A stretch of DNA of 64,000 nucleotides, from positions 184,510,888 through 184,574,887 of the forward strand of contig OY986438.1 of NCBI GenBank assembly GCA_963920525.1. The letters run 5' to 3'. Source of the DNA: Dichetophora obliterata. Lineage: Eukaryota; Arthropoda; Insecta; Diptera; Sciomyzidae. Made by a program: the position numbers and the translations under genes. Every line of letters begins with the position of its first letter. The stretch's first letter is position 1. Under the pieces are notes generated by a model. That model made no database searches. It had not been told where the DNA came from and saw nothing but the letters and a program-made list of their open reading frames with translations. Below, in pieces: positions 21,514 through 33,241 of this stretch.

Positions 21514-22455
21514 GCAGGAACCATGATAGAATTACCAGGTACTATTAATCGCTACTTTTACTCGTTACTTTGGGCATATAGTGTCAAATTAGTGTCAAAT
21601 AAAAGTACTGCAAACACACCAAGAAGTAAAAGGGGATTTTAACTTTTGCCCAGATGTCTACATATGAACTTGAAGTCGGGGATTTTTCTGCTGTAAGTTA
21701 CTGCTGTTGAATTTTATGCCATATCTTACATTTAATTTTTGATAAGTTAAAAATATAAGCTTCGTTACTTTGTGTGTTACTTTTTAATTAAATGATTTAT
21801 TTTATTATGGAGAATATAAGTAAATGCAATATGTGGATTTTAAAGTCAGACATTAGAACTTTGAATCATATTGTTTCTTTTATGCTTACTTAATTTTTGA
21901 TGTAATGAACTAATAGAATTGTTGTTTATCACGCGACTAATATCAAGTGCAAAGGCAAGATAAATATTTAAATTTTATATTTGTATTAAGTTTTGTAAAA
22001 TAACAAAAACAAAATGCACAATGTTTATTCCCAAAATAATTTTTATTCAACACGGAAGAAGCTACTGGCTGCAGTGTAAGTTTATTTAATAAAAATTATT
22101 ATAATTACTGTTTTGTTTAAATTTTTCATGATTTCCTACAGTAAAATTATGATTTCCATTTATATTTCCAAACAAAATTACATACAAAAATGAGCTGATT
22201 TTAAAAATACAACAATTTATTAAAGGTTCGTTCACAATAACTTTTAAATATTGGATATTTTATAAAAACTAATCACAAATACACCACATTGTGAATACCC
22301 CCATCGTTTGCAGATTTCTGGTTTGAAATAATACAAGAAGCAGCACTGTTTCCACCTACTCGCTGCATTTTGACACTATATGCCCAAAATGACAGTTTAT
22401 CCCCAGCTGATTTTCAGCGAATAATAATACCTGGTAATTCTATCATGGCAGGAAC
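21514..22455. mobile_element. P-element-like non-autonomous transposon, 926 bp
   Basis: The element 21522-22447 is flanked by a perfect 8-bp duplication, GCAGGAAC (21514-21521 and 22448-22455). Its terminal inverted repeats are about 32 bp with two mismatches and begin CATGATAGAATTACCAGGTA. An internal pair of perfect 20-bp inverted repeats (TTTGGGCATATAGTGTCAAA) lies 47 bp from the left end and 59 bp from the right end. The 8-bp duplication, terminal repeats of about 31 bp beginning CATGAT, and subterminal inverted repeats are the architecture of the Drosophila P element. No transposase frame is present, so it needs an enzyme from elsewhere. The assignment to the P superfamily is by structure and the first bases of the repeat, not by protein. 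Confidence 0.8.
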
Positions 22456-22620
22456 GAGCAACACAGCGAGCGTGAAAAAAGCAACGGTTGTGGTTAAGGT
22501 GACCACATGTAAGTTATTTTTATTGACTATTCGTCTGTTGCAATTGACTTTGATGGCGATGCAACTGAATATTGAATCATCGTTGAAATTCGGTGGTAAC
22601 ATAAGAACAATTCTATTGAC

Positions 22621-23010
22621 GGAATAAATAATGCGGAAGTTTCAACTTCTCTTTTTGTCCGTAAATCTGTAATTGGACTGGTCAGTTGTTTTGGATAAAT
22701 TGAGATTGCTTAGACGGAAAGTAAGTTGAAATGACAAATTCCATTCAGTTCTTGCAACTAAAGCATAAATATTGAATTTTAACCGAATTGTTATTTAGAC
22801 ATGAAGTTACAATAATAAAATAAGCATTAACGTCAACCGAAAATCGATTATGCTTATTTAATTACAGTTAAATAAACAGAGTTTTAATTGAAACAATTAC
22901 CTTATGGGTACCTCAGCTAAAATGAATTTACTGTAACCTAACGCCAACAAATTATTTTTTTAGTGTAAGTAGCTTAAATAGAAAAAGTTCTGACAACCTC
23001 AACATAAGGA
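22621..23010. other. AT-rich filler, no gene seen
   Basis: No gene or element ends. GTTCTGACAACCTC near 22988 and GAGAGGTTGTCAAAAC near 23192 form an inverted pair bracketing the 63-bp minisatellite. Confidence 0.45.
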
Positions 23011-23015
23011 TTTAT

Positions 23016-23170
23016 GGCTATCAAAACCGGATTCCTCTCACCATTGCAAAAGGCGCTGTTATGACCCCTCCACAATTCGGCTGTCAAAACCGAATTCCTC
23101 TCACCATCGCTAAAGGCGCTGTTATGACCCCTCCACAATTCGGCTGTCAAAACCGAATTCCTCTCACCAT
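23016..23170 (-). repeat. 63-bp minisatellite, about 2.5 units
   Basis: Units start at 23016, 23079 and 23142 (GGCTGTCAAAACCGAATTCC, then CTCACCAT, AAAGGCGCTGTTATGACCCC, CTCCACAATTC). Because 63 is a multiple of three, the minus strand stays open across the units and reads GERNSVLTAELWRGHNSAF twice with small differences. The frame has no recognisable start context or flanking domain, and I regard it as a consequence of the repeat length. Confidence 0.85.
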
Positions 23171-23180
23171 TAAAAGTTCT

Positions 23181-26100
23181 TACAGCTTTCTGAGAGGTTG
23201 TCAAAACCGGCAGAGCATCTCTTAAACAGGATCTAACAGCCCTTATGGAAGTTGTCAGAGCCTCGCATATTAAATTTTTTGAGAACCGTAATATTGCGGC
23301 TAGAAGAAGCGAAGTTTTGATAGCATCGCCAGTTCTGTGAGTCTATTGTTGAGTATAAACAAGAAAGAGTTTTTTTAGAGATAAACATTTACGGAAGTTA
23401 TAGCTGAAAGCAGAAAAAATTTTATTTTTTTGCAATTGTTTTTTTGTGTTATTTATTTCTAAATTATTCTTGTTTTTATTTCTAAAATATAATGAATTCT
23501 TATATTAATTTTTTTTTTGTTGTTTTATTATGTTTTAATATAATTTAGTTATTATATTTTATTTTTAATATTTCGTTATAATTTTTTTTATAAAAGAATA
23601 AAATATTTCATTATTTCTTCTTAATCTTATAAAATTTATGTAAATCAAATTAATTTACATATTCATTACAAATTTCAACCATTGAAAAAGTTTTTCAAAC
23701 TTCCTCAGAATACTTCAACAAGCCCGACCAAACAATAGGAGTAGACAAAATAATAAACTTCTAACAAGTGCCGTAGACAGATTACGCTAATTCGATTTCA
23801 AAGACTTAAAACAGTCCAACATTCAGGCACCCCCGCACGTGTATTCTATCAAAATCCGCTTGCACGTTCGTCGTGCCTGCCAAAAGTTACCAACTTTTTG
23901 TAAATTCTCTACCACAAGGACTTGACGACGCGCGACTTCAAGCACACTCACATTTTTTTTTTTGCTTTATTCTATTTTTGTTCTAGCAACCTGATGACAA
24001 CAAGAAAATCGCCATACCGCGTTGTTGGCGTATCAGGCGTATCCTCGCAACTATGCAAATCCATCTAAACAAAACGCAAGAGAGATTCTAGTCGTGGCAC
24101 CACCCATCCGTGGCAACCGTGCGTGAAGGCTTCTTTTGAGACAATGAAAAATTTCATTAGTGTTGGTGAGTAGCTGCCGCATCCTGTGATATCTGCGAAG
24201 CGTGCGTGCGAAGAAAATGACAATAACAATGAAGCTTGGCAATGCAATGCAGATAAACTTGGCAATTATTTTGCGTTACCAACAGCAGCAGCAACAACAA
24301 AAACAACGATGACGAGTGCTATCTTTGTCTAACAGTAACTTATTTGCTCCATTGTCGTCCTTGTGACTGTAATGTTTGAAGATGTTGTTGTTGTTGTTGT
24401 TTTGTTGTTGTTGCTGCTGCTGCTATGCTCGCATTCAATTGTCAGCATTTTCCAACCACTTTGTTAGATTCCTGATATTTGCTCTGCTACCACCAACTAT
24501 CGTTGGCTATCTACAGTTCCAATGAAACCAACAACAACCAACACTTTGCCACTCAACTGAATCACAAAAGCACAGTTACTCAACCCAGCGGCACTAGTTT
24601 TGTTTCAGTTTAAGCTTCAGCTGTTCAGCTCATTGTTTCTAGCTTGACTTGTTACTCGATTATCAATGAAATGAATGGCTATGAACATCTAGAGCAGAGT
24701 ACGTCTTTGTGCTCGTCCTCATGTTGATCAGTGGTGGCTAGTTGCTCATGTCGACAATGAATTTGGTCCTTTCAAATCCATGGCAACTGCAATGAGACAA
24801 CATTTCAAGTAGTAGCTAAATTAATGGCGACTTTGGTTTATGCAACCGGTGGATGTTCAAAGGATAACTTGTGATCGCACTTTAAATATTTACAGAATCT
24901 AATTTGTAAATAACGACTTTGAAACATTCTAGTCACTTTGATGTACTTTTTGACCCTTTATTTCAAAACTTATTAATCTGCCCCAACCGTGACCGTGACG
25001 TTATTACAGCACTTGTTATAGCCTGTGTAACCAAGAAAGGATACAAATTTTGTCTTAAGTGAGCAACCCCAAAAAAGATAATCAAATCAACCATACAAGC
25101 TGTTGCCTTGTCTAATGAAATGGTTTTCATTAAAAGTTTGATAACCATTTAAACACCAGCGACAGGCAACCACAACCACACCAGACTCAACCACATAAAC
25201 CCCAAACCAGAAACTAGTTTAACCAAATACAACTACTCGAACATATTGTACGCCAAACATAAAATAGCAATTTACAGAAACAGCAGGAATGAGTTTTTTG
25301 ATGTCTTTCAGCGTAGCATGGAAGCGTACGCTGAAATTCTAAAAATCAAACTAATGCTTTAAAGCACAGCTTCAGCTCAAAACACAAAATTTTGTTGGAG
25401 TAGTTGCTGAACATAGTTAATTGTTAGTGTGAAATGTCCTTAGCAGGCAAACCGACACATACAGCAGGATATGTTTGCTTTTCAGCAACTTTCGTTCACC
25501 TTTAACTCAACTCTGAAGACTTTGGCATCTGAACTGCTTAAGTATATGAAACCAAAATAATAGGAAGCTTCAAATATTTAGGAATTTCGGTTTATGTTAA
25601 GCTTAAAATGACAGTAAGTATTCAAAGAATGAAAGGCATGCGTCTTAGAAATAGTTAGAATCATAAAATCTAGATGGACTTAAAATGTACCCAAGATTAC
25701 AAAAGGATTCCATTTTGAGATTTTGCAGATTTAAGATTTTAGAAGCAGCTTTTAGTCTTGCCCACAGCTCTGATGAATGTAATAAAAATAAATAGCTTAA
25801 CGTCTTCTAAGATTTTAATTGCTTGGCATGTGTGCCAAATGTAGTGTTGCCATCAACGTTGGCAAACTACCAGCGGCATGCAATCAATGTTGCTCACTTT
25901 AAATTTTATGCAACTTAAGTGCACACAGTCATGTAAGGTCACGTATAGAAAAGCCAAATAGGGAAAGGAAACATTTATTTTGAGTGCATAAAAGAAAAGA
26001 AGAAATAGTGGAGGAACCTTTTACCTCGGATAACCCCATGCCATTGTTTTCTTCTATTTATAGCTATAGTTATAGCACAAACAAACACGAACAATTTTAA

Positions 26101-27399
26101 AAAGTACCTAGATTTATTCAAATTATATACTAACAGGCTCAAGGTCAGATTTGACCTTCAATTCACCACCTATTCTTATTATTTTTCTTCAGTTTAAGTT
26201 TAGTTTAATATATTCTATACAGAGATTTAAAATTGATTTGCTTGCACAGACTGAGTTACAACAGCATTTTAACAAAAATTAACTCTCGAGTTTCTTGAGC
26301 CAAAACTTTCTTGATTTAACTTAAGCTAGAAAGTTTTTTTGATATTTGATCATTCTCTTTAATAAGTTCCTCAAAGTGTGTAAATTTTACTAGAAAGAAT
26401 AATTTTAGTCTTTAGCAATTACTTAAAATAACAGTAAATTGTTACTAGCGCATAAACAATTCTATATATAACATTTTCAGAATAAGGCAATAAAACATAA
26501 CTGACATAAGCCTTACACAGTAAGCGGACATCGGAGTAGGTTTTCTTAATACGATGCTCAAGAAAAAATACTTTTAATAAACAACTTCTATATACACATT
26601 TCAAAATCACAACGAAAACGAACGATATACAAATTATTTTTGCAAAATTTTCCACGAAATAATGACTAAACGTAAATAAACTACCTTAATAAATAAATAA
26701 CCTTATTTGTATATGTACAAATACTCAATATTTTTAAAACACAATAAGTTTTGTTTAAATCTTATATAAAGAAAATACGTATTTAAAAGCCGTTTTTACA
26801 AAGTTAGATTTTAAAAATAACGTAAAATGCCATTTTTAGGGAATCGATAAGAGTTTATAAACCCTTTTCATTTCGATCTATACTAAGAGTATCGTTTTTA
26901 TTTTGATTTTTAATTTGAATTGCATTCTCAATATGAATTTTATTTTTATTTTAATTTTGACATCGAATACGATTGTTACTGATTTTTAAATTATCTCTGA
27001 CTTTAGTTCTCAACTTGACTTTAATGGCGTTTTCTTTTCTTGATCAAAATGTCACCTCATTATATGGCAACATTAAGAAAATATTGCCATACTCCCTGCG
27101 AAAATGTTACATTTTTCAAATGAGAAGAGAACAAGAGAAAAGCAACCCTGTCACAAATCAGTTAAAAAATATAATTATGCAATTTAAATCCATTCTAAAA
27201 AAATTTCTATTTATAAACTACAAACGATACATTAAAATCCGCTGGGCAACGCTCACTGTAGCAGAGTTTTTATTTCGTGATAATGTTGAATTCCATCTTA
27301 ACAATTTCACAAGAGTAGAAAATGACAGCGAGAAAAGAAAACGCCATAAATTTTATAAATTTTTGATTTGAATTTTGGCTTGGATATAAATTTTTATTT
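23181..27399. other. Mostly single-copy-looking DNA with simple repeats
   Basis: AT-rich to about 23700. From about 23700 to 25560 the composition is more balanced, with CAA/CAG tracts and no paired transposon ends, which looks like unique intergenic or intronic DNA. A 132-codon open frame at 26973-27371 has no motif that I recognise. The segment 26500-26550 shares about 50 bp with 50960-51005 (CTTACACAGTAAGCG, GGAGTAGG). Confidence 0.45.
24270..24425. repeat. CAA/CAG and inverted TTG/CTG tracts
   Basis: AACAGCAGCAGCAACAACAA near 24282 and GTTGTTGTTGTTGTTGTT with CTGCTGCTGCT near 24385-24424 are complementary runs about 100 bp apart. They could form a hairpin but are common fly microsatellites. 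Confidence 0.8.
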
Positions 27400-28255
27400 T
27401 TTACTTTGACTTTGACTTTGACTTTGCCTTTGACTTTGAATTTGACTTAGACTTAGACTTAAACTTAGACTTAGACTTAGACTTAGACTTAGACTTAGAC
27501 TTAGACTTAGACTTAGACTTAGACTTAGACTTAGACTTAGACTTAGACTTAGACTTAGACTTAGACTTAGACTTAGACTTAGACTTAGACTTAGACTTAG
27601 ACTTAGACTTAGACTTAGACTTAGACTTAGACTTAGACTTAGACTTAGACTTAGACTTAGACTTAGACTTAGACTTAGACTTAGACTTAGACTTAGACTT
27701 AGACTTAGACTTAGACTTAGACTTAGACTTAGACTTAGACTTAGACTTAGACTTAGACTTAGACTTAGACTTAGACTTAGACTTAGACTTAGACTTAGAC
27801 TTAGACTAAGACTTAGACTTAGACTTAGACTTAGACTTAGACTTAGACTTAGACTTAGACTTAGACTTAGACTTAGACTTAGACTTAGACTTAGACTTAG
27901 ACTTAGACTTAGACTTAGACTTAGACTTAGACTTAGACTTAGACTTAGACTTAGACTTAGACTTAGACTTAGACTTAGACTTAGACTTAGACTTAGACTT
28001 AGACTTAGACTTAGACTTAGACTTAGACTTAGACTTAGACTTAGACTTAGACTTAGACTTAGACTTAGACTTAGACTTAGACTTAGACTTAGACTTAGAC
28101 TTAGACTTAGACTTAGACTTAGACTTAGACTTAGACTTAGACTTAGACTTAGACTTAGACTTAGACTTAGACTTAGACTTAGACTTAGACTTAGACTTAG
28201 ACTTAGACTTAGACTTAGACTTAGACTTAGACTATGACTATGACTTTGACTTTGA
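27400..28255. repeat. Near-pure (TTAGAC)n hexanucleotide array, about 0.8 kb
   Basis: From about 27437 to 28233 the 6-mer GACTTA repeats more than 130 times. I see only two interior variants: GACTTAAAC near 27455 and GACTAAGAC near 27807. At both edges the array grades into GACTTT units (27403-27436 and 28234-28253). The homogeneous core with variant edges fits expansion of a (TTTGAC)n seed after one T-to-A change. The frame reading GAC TTA (Asp-Leu repeats) is open throughout but has no start and no flanking gene. Confidence 0.97.
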
Positions 28256-29314
28256 TCTAAATTTTGTTTTAACTTTACATTTTGAAGTTGATTAGGAATT
28301 GGATTTCACTTGTGTTTTGATTTTGATTTTGGTTATCGTTTTAATTGATTAAAATTTTTGCATTAACTATAATTATGACAATATAGGAGTTGTGTTTGCA
28401 GCAATGAATTCTACACTAATCTGAAAATGTTCTTTTGCTAAGAAATTTAAATTTTTTTATATGTTTTGATTCATTCATATCATTAAATAACCAGATTGGA
28501 AATATTTATTAGTCTTAGGTCATGTAACAATAAGTACACATTGACAATATATGTCATAAAATATTCTAAAAAAAAATGTGCTTATATGTTTTAACGAATA
28601 TATCTCAAAGTCATATTAAACAAACAGTAACAATCAATTAAGACTTTTCCAAGAACAATATAAAAAAACCAAAAATAATAAAGGGCATATACATTTTGGA
28701 AATAATAAGGGTTTATGCATATCAGTTATGTTCAGTGAATAGTAAATTTTTGTTCGTAAAAAAAATCGAGTTGGGCATCTAAACCAATGTGGCTTAACCT
28801 TTTTCAACAAAAAAAGAATTGCACATGATTTTTAATTACAAGCTATTTAGATCAAGTAAGTTTTTAAGAAGGCAACAACAACAGCCCTGTATAGACTCAA
28901 TCACTCAGCAGACGAGACAGACTGTTTCGGATGGAGCGACTCGTTCCACCTTCTTGAGTGATTCCGCTGCGTCCAACCCAATTTTTTTAGTTTTATATGA
29001 CTTGGCGCTTGTTCGAATAAACTCGTCTGAATAATATGACGTTAAAGCAAAGGAATTTTTATTTTCCAGGGAGTTTGTCTGTTCTAGTTGCCTCTTCTTT
29101 TCACTATACTTCTTTAAAGTTCAACGAATTTGCAAAATGCACCAATGAATGTAAAGAAGTTATTTTGCTTCGACACAAGCAAACATTCAATTTTTAATTA
29201 CCTTGACCGAAATCGATGAATACTACATTTAAGATTATTTAATTTATTTAATATGAACTAAATTTTTCTTATTTGGTACGGCTTTACAATAGAAAGTTAA
29301 TTTTTCATAATTAA
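28256..29314. other. AT-rich filler with one dispersed repeat copy
   Basis: It contains the repeat at 28833-28927. I see no gene. Confidence 0.45.
28833..28927 (+). repeat. Dispersed repeat family R1, copy 1
   Basis: AATTACAAGCTATTTAGATC, then AAGTAAG, AAGAAGGCAACAACAACA, CTGTATAGACTC and CAGCAGACGAGACAGACTGT. The same landmarks appear in order on the minus strand at 52500-52605 and partly at 29804-29848 and 62871-62910. The family name is mine. No internal promoter motif or tail was identified, so its class is open. Confidence 0.7.
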
Positions 29315-29780
29315 TTGTGATCCCGTGGCGTAGACAAAGAGGGGGGTCTACGGGTCTGGACCCCACCTAAAGCCATTGAAACATTTCTAAATATTTCACG
29401 TTATTGTTATTTGATTCTTTTAAGTTAAGCTTAAATCCAAATGTATATGTTTTGCCAAAAATTCGTCTTTTTTTCAAGAAAGTTATCAAAACTTGATTTA
29501 GTTCAGTGTTTAATTTTTCTAAATCGGTCAACAATAACTATAGCTATAGTGACATGTGTAGCTTCCAGATATTTGGTGTTGCTTGGATTCAAATCAACAA
29601 GCCCATAATTTTTGTACCTACCAACCTACGACGTTTCAGCAAAGTAAGGATGTGAAACATGACATTTGGCGTTACAAAACTGTCATATAATCAGGTATTC
29701 AAAAGTAAACGTTTTTAGGTTATTATATTTCTTAGGGCCTCTCCCCACAACCAAGAGCTATCTACGCCACTATTGTGATC
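29315..29780. mobile_element. 450-bp MITE with perfect 8-bp target duplication
   Basis: TTGTGATC is duplicated at 29315-29322 and 29773-29780. The enclosed 29323-29772 has short terminal inverted repeats (CCGTGGCGTAGACA left, TAGTGGCGTAGATA right as complement), with the first two bases mismatched. There is no open frame. The 8-bp duplication suggests a hAT-type or similar transposase, but the duplication does not fit the hAT preference nTnnnnAn at its seventh base. The superfamily therefore stays open. Confidence 0.8.
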
Positions 29781-29803
29781 TATTCTTTGAGTTTTCATGA
29801 TTT

Positions 29804-29848
29804 TAATGATGAGCTATTTATATCAAGTTAGTTTTAAAGCAGACAACA
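29804..29848 (+). repeat. Dispersed repeat family R1, copy 2 (short)
   Basis: AATGATGAGCTATTTATATC, then AAGTTAGTTTTAAAGCAGAC. It is shorter and more diverged than the copy at 28833 and starts 24 bp after the MITE's right duplication. Confidence 0.5.
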
Positions 29849-32800
29849 AAAAAAATTTTTGTTTCTGCAATTTTTAGTAAAGCTGTTTCTGAGTTACTTA
29901 CAACAACATTCAAAATATTTCCTCGACTTAAAATTCTTGCAAAAAGAGACAAGGCCAAAACTTGAGAAATGAAATAATTTCTAAACATAATGTTTGGAAA
30001 ATAAATCTTTTTCATTTTTTTTTTCTATTAGTCCTAGTTTTATTTTATATTCATTGAATTTTTCTAAAAAAATTGTTTCATAGAATTTGTTAAAACTCAC
30101 TGTTTAAGATCTTTTTGGTTTAATATACTTTATTTTTTTAATGCCATTAAAACCACTTGCCAACCAAAAGGGTTATGTTTTACTTTATTTTACCATTTTT
30201 ATTGTTTTATTTATTTCTTTTTTATTTTTTGCTAAGTATTTGCTTATATTAAGTTTTTATGTACATAAATTAAGCAGTTTCGTTACCGCACAGCATGGCA
30301 CACATTTAAATTTTTGCCCACACATAGCTTTACTCTTCCAGCAGAGAGACAGATAGACAGTTAAGCAGAATCATGCTGAAATAATGTACTTAACCGTTAC
30401 ATCTGTCCTGGCAGACCCTAGTGATAAATAAAGTGCAAATAACTATTTGTAATTTTCCCACCACCTCCTTTTTGTTTTCCTTTATTGTGATGCCCTTCCG
30501 TTTTTGCTGCAGGATATGCGTAAATTGTTGTGTAGCATAGTTTTGCTGGCAATAGACAGATGGTATTTTTGCCATAAACGTAAAAAAAATAAACACAGCC
30601 ATTTAAGCATGCGGGAAAAGATGGATGATGTAGATAGAATATATTAAAACATAATATAATAATAGCTTGTATAAAAATGGTAAAGTTTTTATTTTAGAAC
30701 TCTGAAACCTTTCAGCAAAAAAACTTTCTCAGCCCTCTCTCACTCAGACCGGAACTCTAGAATCGAAACTCTAGCATGAACTTTCTTTAATTATCATTTG
30801 TCTTTCATTTATCAATTATGATTGTAGGGTTGAAAATAAAATATAATTTTAGAACACATCATTATGATAACAGTCAAATCTCAGTTTTAAAAACGCAAAC
30901 ACTTGTAAGAACAGCTCAGGGCTGTTCTCAAAGAGTATTAAGGCCTTTTTTTAGGTCAGTGAAGCTTTAAAAGAAATGTTGCAATTTATTCAAAAGTGTA
31001 TGCGCTAGCCAAGCTGGAACTATACAGTATGGTAAAAACTCTAGAGTTTATTATTACACAGCTGTCTCATGATTGCCAGGCCCAAAATCCAGCCTGGTTA
31101 GATCTTTTTTACACTGTTTTCTGTCAATGAAGTACTGGGATAAATAAAAATAATCTAAAAACCTAACTTCATTAAATCGGCACAGACACATTTTTCTTAA
31201 GAAATCATTTCACACTAGTTTAAAAATTGTACAATATTCTAATTTAAGTTGAAAAGCCGCAAAAGGTTACAAGAGCAAAAATTAATTGCTTAAATAGATT
31301 GCTTTTTGCTATTACTGCTTTCTTACTGACAACTGAACGTGATAATTTTATGACCAAAGAAAATAACTAGTGACAAGAATGTTTTTGCAGATAAGAGCTC
31401 AACAGAAGATGTTTTAAGACAGTGTTTGTGAAAGTTGGAAAGCTAAATCTATGTTCTATATCCACAGTTAATCAACAACAAAAAACATGTGATAAACTTG
31501 TTTCTCAATTTATTGTTGTATTTTTAAAAGAAGTCTTAAAAACCAAAACAAAATACTGTGTCTTATAACTTAAACTTTATTAATTTGGAACCGATATTTT
31601 TTAACAGTTAGCATAAATGTGCATTTGCTAAAAGTTTTTTGTGCCTGTCTCCTATATTTATTGTTGCTGTTAATATGGTGGTTTCTTGTTGTACATAGCC
31701 CAAGCCAAAAGACACACAATTTATTTATTTTTATTCGTTAGATTTTATTGTTATTCATTCATTTTATTCTCTCTCTCTCTCAACTTAATTTCAATTTTTA
31801 TTTTATGCCACTTTGACTCAATTCTGCTGCACTTTAATCTAAATAATGCTAGTAATTCGCGCCTTCTAAATATGACTGTCTAGCTTACATCCATTCTGCA
31901 ATCTGAAAAAGTGTGAGTGGCTCTGTACATGTGTGTTTTGAACAAAAGGATCCCCGGAGAACATGTGCGCTTGGGATGTAAGTGTGGATTTGTATGCATG
32001 AAGCAGCGAAAGTTACTGTTAATGGCATACATTTTGTAAAATTTCAACACTTTCACCAGACTGTCGTGTTCTACCTACAACAACGATTTGTTTTGTTTTG
32101 TTTACCGTAAAATGTATTCACTCATGCGTGTGAGCTGATATGTGGGGGTGTGTGTGTGTCTGTGTGCAAATTTATGTCCTTAGTTTCATATTTAAAGTGA
32201 AATTGCTCGAATTTGATGTAAGCTTTTGGGAGTAATTTTAAATTAGTTGTGGGCTAAAATTATGCGCTTAGACGCTCAGTCTGCTGCGTTCACCAAAGTG
32301 GCAGTGCATCATTTTTATCTCTTAAATTCCAATGTTTTTTTTATGCATGCTCGCATGTTGTTTTTGTTCTTGTCTCTTTCTTCTTCTTGTTTTTTGTACT
32401 TGGCGGCTTGTTAGCGAGCTCTTTTAACTTTTAAGCATATAATAGTTTATTATACTCCAAGGAATTCTAAACATAAAAAGGATCCTCGTAAATAATAACA
32501 AAAAGTTTTACTTAGGAGTTAAGGCAGAACATGTTGAAATCTCTAGCGGTAAAGTGAACGCTTAAGTTGCCAGTAAAAGATAAAAGTTAAGACATTAAAA
32601 TGGCATAAAAGTTGGAATTGTTTATAAGCTTTTAAGCTTTAAATCTAAATTTTGTATAGTTTATGGTCGTTTTCTCTTTACTTTGTACTTACGAGGGTTA
32701 TAAAAAGCATGCTTAAAGCTTCAAAGTTACAAACATACCTGCAAAGAAAAAACAAAATTTCAACATTAGTTCAAAGTCGACAATAGCATATTCAATCAAA

Positions 32801-32986
32801 ATAATATTTTTCTTGATACAAGAATATGTCGAATAAATCCTTCTTAACGTGAATCAATTATTTTTAACTATTAATTAGAAATAATTCCTACCATTAAAAT
32901 ATATTTCCAATTTTCACTCTTATTACTTATTTCGTAAATTCAGAATGAATTGCTTGATTGACACAATTAAGTCTTTATACGATCCC
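29849..32986. other. Mostly single-copy-looking DNA, no gene seen
   Basis: AT-rich to about 30700 and more balanced at 31900-32450, with a GTGTGTGTGTC tract near 32150. Short open frames at 30141-30356, 30390-30602 and 31686-31883 have no recognisable motif. No paired transposon ends were found. Confidence 0.45.
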
Positions 32987-33241
32987 TAACCACAAATAAT
33001 TGGTACAGCTGCATTTTTCAACACAGTAGTTAGTATACGATTTAAAAAAATTTTATCGCGTATTTTATTTTTATAAATTTAAATTTTTTATTTCAGTTTA
33101 TTATTTCTTTTTCAAAAACATGTAACAAAAATTCAATTGAGAAAAGAAAAAAAATATTTTTTAATACGAATAGTAATTCAGTTTTTTCATTGAGCAACTT
33201 AAATTGACCATTAAAAATAGGTACAGTTAGAAAATAAAATA

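Noticed and set aside
25550..25680. Reverse-transcriptase fragment (SFKYLGISV-like translation)
   Set aside because: Only about ten residues resemble a LINE thumb region and nothing on either side continues it.
26973..27371. 132-codon open frame as a gene
   Set aside because: No recognisable domain; it starts in AT-rich sequence derived from the same TTTGAC-like repeats as the neighbouring array.
27437..28233. Open Asp-Leu repeat frame as a low-complexity protein
   Set aside because: A six-base repeat is automatically open in some frames; there is no start codon, flanking exon or variation that preserves codons.
27437..28233. TTAGAC array as an interstitial telomeric repeat
   Set aside because: The common insect telomeric unit is the 5-mer TTAGG and higher flies have lost it; the edge variants show a local origin from TTTGAC.
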